This document shows positions 20,057 to 29,611 of a stretch of DNA of 64,000 bases, piece after piece. Source of the DNA: Mesorhizobium caraganae (GTDB lineage: Bacteria > Pseudomonadota > Alphaproteobacteria > Rhizobiales > Rhizobiaceae); the NCBI RefSeq assembly GCF_016836705.1, contig NZ_JAFCGY010000020.1:42859-106858 (forward strand), in the 5' to 3' direction. The notes under the pieces were generated by a model. The model was not told the DNA's origin. It saw nothing but the letters and a program-made list of their open reading frames with translations, and ran no database searches. The position numbers were made by a program, and so were the translations under genes. Every line of letters begins with the position of its first letter. Positions within the stretch are counted from its first letter, which is position 1.

Positions 20057-20986
20057 CTAGGACCAATCCAGCCCGATCAGACGGCGGATGCGGCCGATAT
20101 CGGTGCCGATGAAGGATTGCATGCCGATCGCCACCTGTTCCGGCGCCATGGCGGCGACGAAGCTGCGGAATTCGTCGTCCGACAGCGCTTCACCGGTCCA
20201 ATGCACACGGCAGAATTCTTCCGAGCCGTGGAAATGGCCGGCGCCCTTCAGCACATCGTCGACATAACGGCCGTAGATCATGCATTCGGAGAATCGGCGC
20301 GCCGAGCCGATGACTTCGACCCAGCCGCGCGCGTGGACCTTCTCTATCTCGGCGCACATCGCCATCACCGTCTGCCTGCGCCAGGCGATCAGCGTCGAAA
20401 TATAGTCGTGGGTCGAAACTTCGGATGGATCGATGCCAAGCGCTGCAGCGGCATTGCGGGACCAGATGCGATGCTCGTCGTGACCCTCGCTCGACAGCAC
20501 GCCGTCGCGCCGGAACAGCCGCACCTTGCCGTCGTGCCAGAAGGCGCTCAGATCGAATGGTTTGACGAACGCGACGTCGGAATCGCAGAAGACCAGCACG
20601 TCTTCTGCCGCATGCGCAGCGATGGCGATGCGGCGCAGCTGCTGCACATGCCAGCCGCGAAGCGGCTGGGTCTTGAAACTGAGCCAGATGCGGCGGCGAA
20701 ACAGGCTCATCGGATCGTCGAACACACGCAGCCAGCGCGGCAGCAGGTCGCGTTCGTCGACGACGGTGCGGCGGCCGTTTTCCAACTGGCGAAACAGCGC
20801 CACGTCGCGATGCTCAACCAGTATGTAGTGATGCGCCACGCCGGAGACATGGCGGTCGAGGGTCTCGCACAACAGACGGCAGCGCTCGAAATCCGGCGCA
20901 TAGCTGGCGGTCACCACCGCCGCTGTCGGCGTCTGCGGCAGGACGCCCGTGTCGGCGGCGGCATCAGGCACGAAGCGGCTGTTCAC
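20057..20986 (-). CDS. DUF6492-type putative glycosyltransferase
   Basis: 309 residues, with AAVVTASYAPDFERCRLLCETLD at the N-terminus, a nucleotide-sugar-type DSD motif in LVFCDSDVAFVKPFD, and W/H-rich C-terminal segments. This fits GT-A-like proteins annotated DUF6492. No ATG is usable; a GTG at 20986 overlaps the TGA of the upstream wecG-like gene (GTGA), with GGAGAG in front, so the start is well supported and translation is coupled. It is third in the minus-strand glycosyltransferase operon. The sugar and acceptor are unknown. Confidence 0.8.
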   Translation of the reverse strand: MNSRFVPDAAADTGVLPQTPTAAVVTASYAPDFERCRLLCETLDRHVSGVAHHYILVEHRDVALFRQLENGRRTVVDERDLLPRWLRVFDDPMSLFRRRIWLSFKTQPLRGWHVQQLRRIAIAAHAAEDVLVFCDSDVAFVKPFDLSAFWHDGKVRLFRRDGVLSSEGHDEHRIWSRNAAAALGIDPSEVSTHDYISTLIAWRRQTVMAMCAEIEKVHARGWVEVIGSARRFSECMIYGRYVDDVLKGAGHFHGSEEFCRVHWTGEALSDDEFRSFVAAMAPEQVAIGMQSFIGTDIGRIRRLIGLDWS

Positions 20987-21777
20987 CGCAACTCTCCGGC
21001 AGGCCTGGGTCGATGCGAGAATTTCTGCCTGACGGCACGCCACAGAAACACCGGATTGCCGACGACGTAGCGGCGCCACAGCCGGCCCGGCTCGATGCAC
21101 AGGCGGAACAGCCATTCGAGCCTCAGCTGGCGCATCCACAGCGGCGCTCGCGGCACGGAGCCGGATAGGAAATCGAGCAGCGCGCCGACGGCGATCGGCA
21201 GCGTGCAGTGGCGAGCGTCGATATGACGGGCGATCCACAATTCCTGACGCGGCACGCCCATGGCGACAAGCAGCACGTCGGGCCGCAACGCCTCGATGCG
21301 GTCGACGATCGCCTGCTCTTCGGCGGGCGAGAAATAGCCGTCATGGATGACGACGAATTTGTGCTGCACGGCCAGCGCCGCCAGCTTGATCGACGCCGCC
21401 TCGGCGTTGGCGCGGGTGGCGCCAAGCAGCCCGACGGTCAGCGGCCTTGCCGATGCCTGCAGAAAGGCTGGAATGAAATCCGTGCCGTTGAGATTGTCCG
21501 GGAATGGCGCGCCATAGAGCAGCTTTGCCGCCAGGTCGACGCCGACGCCGTCGGGCAGGATGAGGAAATCGTCGAGCGCTTCGGCAAAGACCGGATCGGT
21601 ATAGGCGATGTTGGCATTGTGGGCGTTGAGAAAACTGACCTTGGTGAAGTGGCGCTCGGCAATCAGCCGGGCCAGCAGCGCGATCGCGTCATCCCAGCGG
21701 ATGGCGAGGACCGAAATGCCGAGGATCATCTTCAGCGTATCGAGCCCCAGGGCGGCGCGGGCGGTGTGCATGTTCAT
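20983..21777 (-). CDS. WecG/TagA/CpsF-family glycosyltransferase
   Basis: 264 residues of the WecB/TagA/CpsF family (GT26), which adds the second sugar to a lipid-linked intermediate on the cytoplasmic face. Family blocks: FLNAHNANIAYTDP, LPDGVGV, GTDF (as NLNGTDFIPAF), LLGA near the middle, and MGVPRQELWIARH towards the end, followed by a basic amphipathic tail (WMRQLRLEWLFRL, EPGRLWRRY) that anchors it to the membrane. The ATG at 21777 overlaps the stop of the upstream GT4 gene (ATGA) and has AGGAGGTG ahead of it. Confidence 0.92.
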   Translation of the reverse strand: MNMHTARAALGLDTLKMILGISVLAIRWDDAIALLARLIAERHFTKVSFLNAHNANIAYTDPVFAEALDDFLILPDGVGVDLAAKLLYGAPFPDNLNGTDFIPAFLQASARPLTVGLLGATRANAEAASIKLAALAVQHKFVVIHDGYFSPAEEQAIVDRIEALRPDVLLVAMGVPRQELWIARHIDARHCTLPIAVGALLDFLSGSVPRAPLWMRQLRLEWLFRLCIEPGRLWRRYVVGNPVFLWRAVRQKFSHRPRPAGELR

Positions 21778-22946
21778 GCAAACACCTCCTGCCCGACCGG
21801 TCCGAGCCTTTCCAGGCCGAGCCTGATGGCGGCATCGAGCGCCTTCATTTGACTGCGATGGAAGGCGCTGCCGTCGACATCCCTGACATCGGCCGCCGCC
21901 GCTTCCAGCGCGCCGGCGAAGGCGGCCGGATCGTCCGACACCACGCAATTGGCCGGGCGATGGTCGATGCCCCGCAGCGAGCGGCTGGTAGCGACCGATG
22001 GCAGGCCGAGCTCGAAGGTTTCGATGGTCTTGAGCTGCACGCCGCTGCCGGCGGTGCTGATCAGCGGGATGACGGCGGCGCCGCGCACGAAAGCCTGCGC
22101 GTCGGGCACGCGGCCGACGAATTCGACGCCGGGATGCGCGGAGGTGATATCGGACGGCATGTTCCCGGCGATCCTGATGCGAAAATTCCGCCTGAGATGT
22201 GGCACGACTTTTTCCAGGAACCAGTCGAGGCCGATGCGGTTCGGCTGCCAGGTCCAGGTGCCGATCAGTGCCGCGTCGCAATCGATGCGGCGCGGCTTTA
22301 CCGGCTTGGGCGCCGTGGCAGTGGTCACCAGCGGCAGCACCGCCGAGCGGTCGTCGGAGGCAACGCCGAGTGCGGCGCGGTCTTCCTCGGCCAGCGTGAA
22401 GACGAAGCGGGCCCGGCGGCAGAGCCGCTCTTCCATGGTCTTGAGGAGCCTCGCCTCGCGGGCAAACAGCAGGCGCTGGAAGCGACTGTTTGCTGCGGCC
22501 GCATTCTCCCTGGCCGAAGCATGTTCGACATTGTGGGCGACGAAGATCGATGGGCGGTCGGCGAACAGTTTTTCAAAGGCGCCAGCGAACTGCACGGAAT
22601 TCAGGACATAGCCGTCGAAAGGGCCGAAACGTTCGATGGCGGCGCGGACTTCGCTGTCGGAAACCGCGCGCAGCTTCACGGAAGCGAAGGTGAGTCCTGA
22701 CAGCATCGCCTTGCCGAGCCAGGCGAGCTTCCGCATCGCCGATGCGCTTTCCGTGCGCACATCGACGGCGCCGAGCACGATGGTGTTTTCGGGGTCGCTT
22801 GCCGCCTTGCCCGGCCAGATGAAGCCGATGACGGTGACGCGCACGCCGACGCGCCGCAAGGCGGCGATGATCGCAGCGTTGGAGATCTCATAGCCCGAAG
22901 CGAGTGCGCCGTCGGGCACGATCGATGTGGCGAACAGCAGATGCAT
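21774..22946 (-). CDS. GT4-family glycosyltransferase
   Basis: 390 residues with GT-B architecture: an N-terminal acceptor half (LLFATSIVPDGALASGYEI, FVAHNVEHASARENAAA) and a C-terminal donor half with LIGTWTWQPNRIGLDWF, FRIRIAGNMP, VEFVGRVPDAQ and the E-x7-E-like stretch FELGLPSVATSRSLRG. The ATG at 22946 is preceded by AGGTGAG; the frame continues to 22976 without support. It is the first gene of a three-gene glycosyltransferase operon with 4-bp overlaps, divergent from the GT2 gene at 23103. Confidence 0.88.
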   Translation of the reverse strand: MHLLFATSIVPDGALASGYEISNAAIIAALRRVGVRVTVIGFIWPGKAASDPENTIVLGAVDVRTESASAMRKLAWLGKAMLSGLTFASVKLRAVSDSEVRAAIERFGPFDGYVLNSVQFAGAFEKLFADRPSIFVAHNVEHASARENAAAANSRFQRLLFAREARLLKTMEERLCRRARFVFTLAEEDRAALGVASDDRSAVLPLVTTATAPKPVKPRRIDCDAALIGTWTWQPNRIGLDWFLEKVVPHLRRNFRIRIAGNMPSDITSAHPGVEFVGRVPDAQAFVRGAAVIPLISTAGSGVQLKTIETFELGLPSVATSRSLRGIDHRPANCVVSDDPAAFAGALEAAAADVRDVDGSAFHRSQMKALDAAIRLGLERLGPVGQEVFA

Positions 22947-23102
22947 CTCACCTATCCAGGCGTCAGCCACTATCAAAGCTGGGTGAACCCTTGATTAAGT
23001 CACGCAACGCAACGGATGAAAGGCACCGATCAGCAGGCTCGCTGCGAAAGGTGATTAACGAAACGTTATCATCGCGGTGCTATCGGAAGCCAGATTTAAT
23101 AC

Positions 23103-24116
23103 ATGCGGCTGGAGCGGATGATCCCTTTGCCATCGGATGGTTCGGTATCGATCGCGGGACGCTCTCCGGAGCTCGTCGCCGACACCATCGAAGCCGTCGT
23201 CACGCTGCCGACTTTCAAGCGGCCGCAACTGCTCCTGGAAACGCTGGCGTCGCTCAAGGCGCAAACGACTGCCAGGCGTTTTGCCGTCATCGTCATCGAG
23301 AACGAAGCCGATGCGCGTGAAGGCGCCAAGGCGGCAGCGCCGCTGTTCGAGCGCGGCGATATGACGGGCATGGTCATCATCGCGCATGAGCGCGGCAACT
23401 GCAGCGCCTACAATGCCGGCTGGCAGACCGCGATCCTGCATTTTCCGGACTTCAGGCATTTGCTGGTCATCGACGATGACGAGATCGCCGACGCCGACTG
23501 GCTGGAGCGCATGTGCAAGGCGTCGGAGACGCTCGGCGCCGACATTGTCGGCGGGCCGCAAGTACCGGTGTTTGCCGATCCGGCCCATGCGAAATGGGCC
23601 GAGCACCCGGTGTTTGCGCCGCCCTATCGCGAAACTGGCCGCGTTGCGGCGCTCTATTCCTCGGGCAATCTTCTGGTCGGGCGCAACGTGCTCACCACCA
23701 TGGGGCCGCCCTTCCTCGACCTCCGCTTCAATTTCATGGGTGGCGGCGATTCCGACTTTCTCAGCCGGTCGGCGCAGAAAGGGTTCGTGCTTGGCTGGTG
23801 CGCCGAGGCCAAGGTGCGCGAAGGCGTCCCGGCCAGGCGCGTCGAGGCCGACTGGATCCGTGCCCGATCCTTGCGCAACGGCGTGATCTCGACACTGGTC
23901 GAGAAGAAGAAACGCGCCGGCACACCGTTGGCCGGGGTTAAGGTTTTTGCTAAAAGCCTGGCGCTTCTTGCCGCCTCGCCGCTGCGCGGTGCAGTCAAGC
24001 TGGCGCGAACAGGCTCCCCGTCGACGGCGCTTTATCCCGTCTATGTCGCGCTCGGCCGCGTGCTTGCCGAATTCGGATACGCCAATGAGCAATACAGGCA
24101 GCCTGAGAAAAACTGA
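23103..24116 (+). CDS. GT2-family glycosyltransferase
   Basis: 337 residues with a GT-A fold: VTLPTFKRPQLLLETLASL at the N-terminus, IENEAD, ERGNCSAYNAGWQ, and the metal-binding LLVIDDDEIADADWLE. Acceptor-side residues are in FNFMGGGDSDF. The pattern resembles rhizobial succinoglycan-type transferases such as ExoU/ExoW. It overlaps the ligase-type gene downstream by 32 bp and faces away from the GT4 operon. Confidence 0.88.
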   Translation: MRLERMIPLPSDGSVSIAGRSPELVADTIEAVVTLPTFKRPQLLLETLASLKAQTTARRFAVIVIENEADAREGAKAAAPLFERGDMTGMVIIAHERGNCSAYNAGWQTAILHFPDFRHLLVIDDDEIADADWLERMCKASETLGADIVGGPQVPVFADPAHAKWAEHPVFAPPYRETGRVAALYSSGNLLVGRNVLTTMGPPFLDLRFNFMGGGDSDFLSRSAQKGFVLGWCAEAKVREGVPARRVEADWIRARSLRNGVISTLVEKKKRAGTPLAGVKVFAKSLALLAASPLRGAVKLARTGSPSTALYPVYVALGRVLAEFGYANEQYRQPEKN

Positions 24117-25404
24117 CGAGCTGCTGCTGGGCGGCATCGTCACCCGCGACGGCGTGGCGACGGCGATTGCCGCGCTGTTGTTTGCCGTCATCATCGTGTC
24201 GTTCCGGCCGTTTCAGCCGGCAGGTGCGGAACTGACCGGCGACGGAGGCGACATCGTCAACCAGCTCGGCTTCAGTTCGCTCGGCGCCATTTCGATCTTC
24301 TCACTGCTGACGTTCGCCGACCCCAAGGTGGTGCGCTCGTTGCTCAGCCCGTCCTGGATCTTGATGCTCGGATTTTTCATGCTCTCGGTCATCAACGCGA
24401 CCGACCCGTCCTCGGCGATGCGCGCGGCCTTCTTCACGCTGCTCGGCGTCTTGACGATAGCGACGGTCCTGGTGCTGCCGCGCGACGCCGACAGTTTTTC
24501 GAAAGTCATCATCTTCTGCGCAGTCGTCGTTATCGGCCTGTCCTATATCGGCCTCATCGTTTTTCCGCATGAAGCCCTGCACACGGCCGATTCGCAGGAG
24601 CCCGAACATGCCGGCCTGTGGCGCGGCGTCTTCGCCCACAAGAACATCGCCGGGCCGATCATGGCCTGCTTCAGTTTTGCCGGTCTCTATCTCTTCCGGC
24701 GCGGCCAGAAATTCTGGGGCGTGGCGATCTTCGGCGCGGCGATGGTCTTCATGCTGCACACCGGCTCCAAGACGACGGCCGGCCTGGTGCCGTTCTCGAT
24801 CCTGATCGTGGTGCTGCCCGGCCTCATCGGAATGCGGTTCGGCACACCGGTCCTGTTTGCGCTGGCGATCATCGCGACGGCGATCGGCACGCTCGGCATC
24901 GTCTTCATCCCGCCGGTCAAGGAGCTGGCGGCGACCTACTTCCCCGACCTCACCTATACAGGGCGCACGACGCTGTGGGAGTTCTCGGGCGAGATGCTGG
25001 CGAAGAAGCCGTGGACCGGCTACGGCTATGAAAGTTTTTGGGGCACGCCGCTGCTGCTCAGCCAGGACCAGCCTTTCGACCGGCCCTGGGACATCAGGAC
25101 CATCGTGCACGGCCATGACGGCTATCTCGACATCGCCGTGCTGATGGGCATTCCGGCGCTTTGTGTGGCCGTCTACACCTTCCTGATCGCGCCGCTGCGC
25201 GACTACATGCGCATCCCGCCGCGCAAGGAGAACATCTATCTCGGTGATTTCTTCATGATGGTGGTGCTGTTCACGGCGCTGAACGCTTTCCTCGAAAGCT
25301 TCTTTTTTCATCGCGGCGACCCGGTCTGGCTGTTCTTCGTGCTCGGCGTGCTTGGCCTGAGGCAAGTGTCGCTGCGGCCGATCGCGGTGCGCCGGCGACC
25401 TTGA
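24085..25404 (+). CDS. O-antigen ligase/polymerase-type membrane protein
   Basis: 439 residues with about 10-12 membrane helices and the Wzy_C (O-antigen ligase) pattern: AHKNIAGPIMACFSFAGLY, GSKTTAGLVPF, TGRTTLWEFSGEMLAKKPWTGYG, and a periplasmic loop with VHGHDGYLDIAVLMGIP. This family polymerises or ligates lipid-linked polysaccharide at the periplasmic face. The ATG at 24085 lies within the end of the GT2 gene. Together with the Wzx- and Wzz-like genes this completes a Wzx/Wzy-type export set. Confidence 0.87.
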   Translation: MSNTGSLRKTDELLLGGIVTRDGVATAIAALLFAVIIVSFRPFQPAGAELTGDGGDIVNQLGFSSLGAISIFSLLTFADPKVVRSLLSPSWILMLGFFMLSVINATDPSSAMRAAFFTLLGVLTIATVLVLPRDADSFSKVIIFCAVVVIGLSYIGLIVFPHEALHTADSQEPEHAGLWRGVFAHKNIAGPIMACFSFAGLYLFRRGQKFWGVAIFGAAMVFMLHTGSKTTAGLVPFSILIVVLPGLIGMRFGTPVLFALAIIATAIGTLGIVFIPPVKELAATYFPDLTYTGRTTLWEFSGEMLAKKPWTGYGYESFWGTPLLLSQDQPFDRPWDIRTIVHGHDGYLDIAVLMGIPALCVAVYTFLIAPLRDYMRIPPRKENIYLGDFFMMVVLFTALNAFLESFFFHRGDPVWLFFVLGVLGLRQVSLRPIAVRRRP

Positions 25405-25489
25405 CCGGCTGGCCTGATCCAGCCAGCCTTGAGGGTCTTCCCCGCCCGTCGGTGAGCGTTTAAGGAGAAGCTTGTCTCGGAGGCTCTCA

Positions 25490-26305
25490 ATGACGATCAG
25501 GCTTGTTCTCGCCGGCTGCGGCAATATGGGTTACGCCATGCTGGCGGGCTGGCTGAAATCCGGCAAGCTTGCGCCGCATGCCGTGTTCGTGGTCGAGCCC
25601 AATGCCGAGTTGCGCAAGCGCGCCGAGCATCTTGGCTGCGGTGTCGCCGAGGATGCCGACGGCATCCCGGTCGAGGCTGAGCCCGACCTCGTCGTCATCG
25701 CCGTGAAGCCGCAAGTGATCCGCGACGTCACCGCTGCCTACAAGCGTTTCGCCGACGGCAGGACCACCTTCGTCAGCATCGCTGCCGGCACGCCGGTCGC
25801 CACGTTCGAGCATATCCTCGGCCATCTCGCGCCGATCATCCGCTGCATGCCGAACACGCCGGCCGCGATCGGCAAAGGCATGATGGTGGTCTATTCCAAC
25901 CCGCTGGTGACCGACGATGTCCGCCGTTTCGTCGCCGAGCTGCTGTCGGCGAGCGGGGTGGTGACGACGATCGACGATGAAGGCCTGATGGATGCGGTGA
26001 CGGCGGTTTCGGGTTCCGGTCCGGCCTACATCTTCCACTTCATCGAGGCGCTGACAGTTGCCGCCGAGAAAGCCGGGCTGCCGACCGAGACCGCCAGGCT
26101 GCTCGCCATGCAGACCGTCTATGGCGCCGCAGCACTCGCCGCCGAAAGCGGCGAGGAGCCCGGCCTGCTGCGCCAGCAGGTCACCAGCCCCAACGGCACG
26201 ACAGCCGCGGCGCTTGCGGTGCTGATGGGCGAGGAGCGGCTGACGAAGCTGCTGACCGAGGCGGTGGAAGCCGCGCGGCTGCGGTCGGTTGAACTCGGGA
26301 AGTAG
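25490..26305 (+). CDS. proC: Pyrroline-5-carboxylate reductase
   Basis: 271 residues. Reduces 1-pyrroline-5-carboxylate to proline with NAD(P)H. N-terminal Rossmann motif LVLAGCGNMGYAM, VVIAVKPQ, IRCMPNTPAAIGKGM, and the P5CR signature region SGPAYIFHFIEAL with LLRQQVTSPNGTTAAAL near the end. The ATG at 25490 follows CGGAGG; a TTG at 25472 behind AAGGAGAAG is an alternative that would add six residues. It appears monocistronic. Confidence 0.96.
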   Translation: MTIRLVLAGCGNMGYAMLAGWLKSGKLAPHAVFVVEPNAELRKRAEHLGCGVAEDADGIPVEAEPDLVVIAVKPQVIRDVTAAYKRFADGRTTFVSIAAGTPVATFEHILGHLAPIIRCMPNTPAAIGKGMMVVYSNPLVTDDVRRFVAELLSASGVVTTIDDEGLMDAVTAVSGSGPAYIFHFIEALTVAAEKAGLPTETARLLAMQTVYGAAALAAESGEEPGLLRQQVTSPNGTTAAALAVLMGEERLTKLLTEAVEAARLRSVELGK

Positions 26306-26308
26306 ACT

Positions 26309-27622
26309 TCAGCCCCCGTAAAGCATCTCATCCTGCAGCTTGCGCAGGGCGTACAGCCTTGTCGTCTGGTCGGGCGTGGCATTGTCCGTGGTCAGCAATT
26401 CGCCTTTCCTGACCGGTTTCAGCACCTTGCCACCCTCGAGCAAGCCGACCGGCACGGCGCGGTGGGCGCGCGCCTCTTCAGCGGTCATGGTCCAGGAACG
26501 GTAGCAGGTCTCGCCAATGGCATCGAACGTTTCGCCCACGGCGAGATCGCGCTTGGCGACCGCGCAGACTTCGGCGACCGGCTTCGGCAGCGGCACCATG
26601 TCGGGCCGGCCGTAAAGCATGATGCGCGCCGCGGTCAGCGGCACTTCCAGCGAGGTCAAATGATAGGGCCGGAAGAAGCTGTAGTAGGGACCATGGCCGA
26701 TATGCAGATCGTCCATGCGCTCGACGATGCGCGGATGCGTGGCCTCGACGATGACGAAGACGCCGGGCGCCACGCCCTTGCCGATGGTGTAATCGACCAC
26801 GCCCTTCTTCGACAGGATGCCGCCATCGGCGCGTGGAATGAGCACCTTTGCCAGCTGGTCGCGGTCGGCCTTGGGGCCGTGCATGCCAGGCACATCGGGC
26901 ACCAGTCCGGTGGCGTTGGCGATGGCGCACATCTCGACCATGGTTTTCGAGCCGTCGACGAACTCGACCAGCATGCGCGGGTTCATGTTGCGGCGGATCG
27001 CTTCCTCGCGATAGTCGTCCGGCACGGCATCGTGGTTGAGTGGGTTGTTCTTGCCCTTGCCAGCCGAGACGATGGTGTAGCCGAGCGCCGAGGCGAACTC
27101 GATCAGCTCCATGCAGCTCGACGGCTCGTCGCCGGCGCCGACCGAATAGACGACACCGAGCCGGTCGGCCTGCTGCTTGAGATAACAGCCGATGGTGACA
27201 TCGGCCTCGACGTTCATCATCACCAGATGCTTGCCATGCTCCATTGCCTTGAGGTCGAAATCTGCGGCGACACCGGGCTTTCCCGTGGCGTCGATGACGA
27301 CGTCGATCAGCGGATTGGTGACCAGCGTCTCGTTCGAGGTGATGGCGATTTTCCCCGACTCGATCGCGGTGGTGACTTTCGATGCCGTGTCGGCCTCGAC
27401 CACCATCGCTTCGTCGCCGTAGGCGATGCGGATGGCGTCACGCGCGGTGTGCGGGCGGCGCGTCGAGATGGCGCAGATCGAAATGCCCGGCATCAGCATG
27501 CCTTGCGTGACCAGATCGGTGCCCATTTCGCCGGAGCCGATGACGCCGATGCGCACCGGCTTGCCCTCGGCGGCGCGCCTGGCGAGATCGCGGGCCAGTC
27601 CGGTCAGGGCAACATTGGTCAT
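26309..27622 (-). CDS. NAD(P)-binding oxidoreductase with SAF domain
   Basis: 437 residues. The N-terminal Rossmann fold IGVIGSGEMGTDLV and a homoserine-dehydrogenase-like domain (VVIDATGKPGVAADF, MMNVEADVTIGCYL, YSVGAGDEPSS) are followed by a C-terminal SAF-type module (KVLKPVRKGELLT). Proteins of this build occur in sugar-acid and polyol catabolic loci; here there is no such cluster, so the substrate is unknown. The start at 27622 is chosen by homology of the Rossmann N-terminus; the ribosome site is weak. It is convergent with proC, 3 bp apart. Confidence 0.85.
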   Translation of the reverse strand: MTNVALTGLARDLARRAAEGKPVRIGVIGSGEMGTDLVTQGMLMPGISICAISTRRPHTARDAIRIAYGDEAMVVEADTASKVTTAIESGKIAITSNETLVTNPLIDVVIDATGKPGVAADFDLKAMEHGKHLVMMNVEADVTIGCYLKQQADRLGVVYSVGAGDEPSSCMELIEFASALGYTIVSAGKGKNNPLNHDAVPDDYREEAIRRNMNPRMLVEFVDGSKTMVEMCAIANATGLVPDVPGMHGPKADRDQLAKVLIPRADGGILSKKGVVDYTIGKGVAPGVFVIVEATHPRIVERMDDLHIGHGPYYSFFRPYHLTSLEVPLTAARIMLYGRPDMVPLPKPVAEVCAVAKRDLAVGETFDAIGETCYRSWTMTAEEARAHRAVPVGLLEGGKVLKPVRKGELLTTDNATPDQTTRLYALRKLQDEMLYGG

Positions 27623-27752
27623 GCAAGCGTGTCCACGGCTTCTTGATTTGCAGGCGGGAATAGCAGGGAACGACCCTGCTTTGCCAACGAAACCGGCGGA
27701 CAGTGGCAATTTCTCCGACAATACGCCCCGTCGAACAGGAACAGGTGCGGCG

Positions 27753-29147
27753 TCACACCACCCTGACGTAGCTCGTCATGCCTGATTTCTGATGCTCGAT
27801 GATGTGGCAGTGCAGCAGCCAGTCGCCGGGATTGTCGGCGACGAAGCCGAGCTGCACCTTCTCATTGGGCTGAATGAGATAGGTGTCGGAGATTACCGGC
27901 TGCACCTGGCGCGTCGACGACGACAGAACCTTGAAGCTCATGCCGTGCAGATGGATCGGATGCGATTGCGGCGTCAGATTCTCCATGTCGATGACATAGC
28001 CTTTGCCGAGCTTCAACTCGGCCAAGGGTGCGGTCGGGTCCGGCGTGTCGCCGGGCCATGGCACCTTGTTGATGGCCCAGAAACTGTAGCCGAGCGAGCC
28101 GCATATGCTATCGCTCGGCACGTTTTCGGCCGTGGCGCTGAGCGAGAGCGCAATATGCCTGGCGCTGGCGAGATCCACCTCCGGCACGGGGTTGACCTCT
28201 AGGGGCGGGAGATCACGCAGGTCCCGCTTGAGCGAGCTGCCGGTGCTGCGCAAGGTGGCGAGCGTCTTGGGCTTGGTGCCCCTGACGTCGCCCAGATTGA
28301 CGATGGCGCCCTCCTGGTCGGGCATGCGAATGGCGAGGTCTATGCGCTGTCCCGGTCCAAGCAGCAAGGCATCGGGCGAAAAACGTTGCGGCACCGGATT
28401 GCCGTCGAGCGCGATGACCGCGGCCTCGGCGCCCTCGACGCGAAAGGCGTAGATGCGGGTGACGTCGGTGATGGCGACCCGCAGGCGCACCAGCCCGCCG
28501 GCCGGCGCGTCGAACTGCGGCTGGTCGAGCCAGTTGGCGGTGCGCACCGTGCCATAGGTTCCGGTTTTTGCGGCATCGCGCGGGCGGAACTGCTGGATGA
28601 ACTGGGCGTCGTCGCCGAGCCGCCAGTCGCGCAGATTGACGACCGCCTCGGCGTCGAATTTCGGATCGTTGGGATTCTCGACCACGATCACGCCGGTCAG
28701 GCCGTGGCCCATCTGCTCCAGCGTGTTGCAATGCGGGTGATACCAGAAGGTGCCGGCATCGGGCGGCGTGAAGGCGTAGTCGAAATGATCGCCGGTATAG
28801 ACGTAGGGCTGAACCAGGAAGGGGACGCCGTCCATCTTGTTTGGAACGCGAATGCCGTGCCAGTGGATGGTCGTCGGATCGTCGATGGCGTTGACGAGGC
28901 GCGCGGCGAAAGGCTCGCCCTTTTTCATCCGCAACACCGGCGGCATTCCGGCTTCACCATAAGTCAGCACGTCCCGGGTCTCGCCGACATCCATGAACTT
29001 CGCCTGGATCTTTGCCGTCTTGAGCACCACCGGCTCCGGAGCGGCCGCGGCCCAGCCGCCGAGCCTGGCCATCGCCGCAAGACCGACCCCGCCGACGCCG
29101 GCTACCGCGGCTGTTTTTAGAAGCCTGCGGCGGGTGACTACAGTCAT
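27753..29147 (-). CDS. Tat-exported multicopper oxidase
   Basis: 464 residues. A Tat signal (TRRRLLKTAAVAG) is followed by a three-domain cupredoxin protein with all copper motifs: TIHWHG, FWYHPH, SHPIHLHGMSF and LLHCHIIEHQKSGM (type 1, 2 and 3 centres complete). It would fold with copper in the cytoplasm and be exported to the periplasm. Candidate roles are copper tolerance (CueO-like) or oxidation of phenolics or Mn; no Met-rich insert of CueO type is obvious. It appears to be transcribed alone. Confidence 0.93.
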   Translation of the reverse strand: MTVVTRRRLLKTAAVAGVGGVGLAAMARLGGWAAAAPEPVVLKTAKIQAKFMDVGETRDVLTYGEAGMPPVLRMKKGEPFAARLVNAIDDPTTIHWHGIRVPNKMDGVPFLVQPYVYTGDHFDYAFTPPDAGTFWYHPHCNTLEQMGHGLTGVIVVENPNDPKFDAEAVVNLRDWRLGDDAQFIQQFRPRDAAKTGTYGTVRTANWLDQPQFDAPAGGLVRLRVAITDVTRIYAFRVEGAEAAVIALDGNPVPQRFSPDALLLGPGQRIDLAIRMPDQEGAIVNLGDVRGTKPKTLATLRSTGSSLKRDLRDLPPLEVNPVPEVDLASARHIALSLSATAENVPSDSICGSLGYSFWAINKVPWPGDTPDPTAPLAELKLGKGYVIDMENLTPQSHPIHLHGMSFKVLSSSTRQVQPVISDTYLIQPNEKVQLGFVADNPGDWLLHCHIIEHQKSGMTSYVRVV

Positions 29148-29332
29148 CTAGCGCTCCAACTGAACATTGTCGCGCCAGTGTCGTGGATGGTGACGGCAAC
29201 CGGCGCAAGTGCCGATACTGCCACATCGCTTCCCTGTCATGCCATGGCGAGCCGATGACATTTACTTGCGCTATAGCGTTAATGCCGGCGTCACGCCCAT
29301 TCGTCCGCCCGCCGGAGCGCGGCACTCCAGTT

Positions 29333-29464
29333 TCAGTGCAGTTCGGCGAGCAGCGCCTGCGCTTCGGCGAGGTTCTTTTCCGAACCGGCGGCGAGATCGT
29401 CCATCTTCTTGTCGCGGAAGATGCCGAGCGCCTCCTGACAAGCGGCGATGGCTTCCTCGGCCAT
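29333..29464 (-). pseudogene. TPR-like gene remnant
   Basis: On the minus strand a 43-codon frame starting at 29464 reads AEEAIAACQEALGIFRDKK and LAEAQALLAEL up to a TGA at 29333-29335. This is one tetratricopeptide-like helical pair. The same frame continues upstream (KLKASRRRAHHVLVDLGAA) to a stop near 29560 without a proper start. No full gene is visible, so it is read as the surviving C-terminus of a TPR protein. The rest of the 29148-29611 gap shows nothing. Confidence 0.35.
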
Positions 29465-29611
29465 CGCTTTGTCCTTGCGGGCCGCGCCCAGATCGACCAG
29501 CACGTGATGCGCACGGCGCCGGCTGGCTTTCAGCTTGCGAGCGGATACTGTTCAGCATGGCCGCCGGATAATGCAATTCAGGCTTGACGGCTTCTTAAGG
29601 GAGGGTTTGCA

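Noticed and set aside
29183..29587. Plus-strand frame of 134 codons upstream of the SDR gene
   Set aside because: No ribosome site or motif; the opposite strand carries a TPR-like remnant instead.
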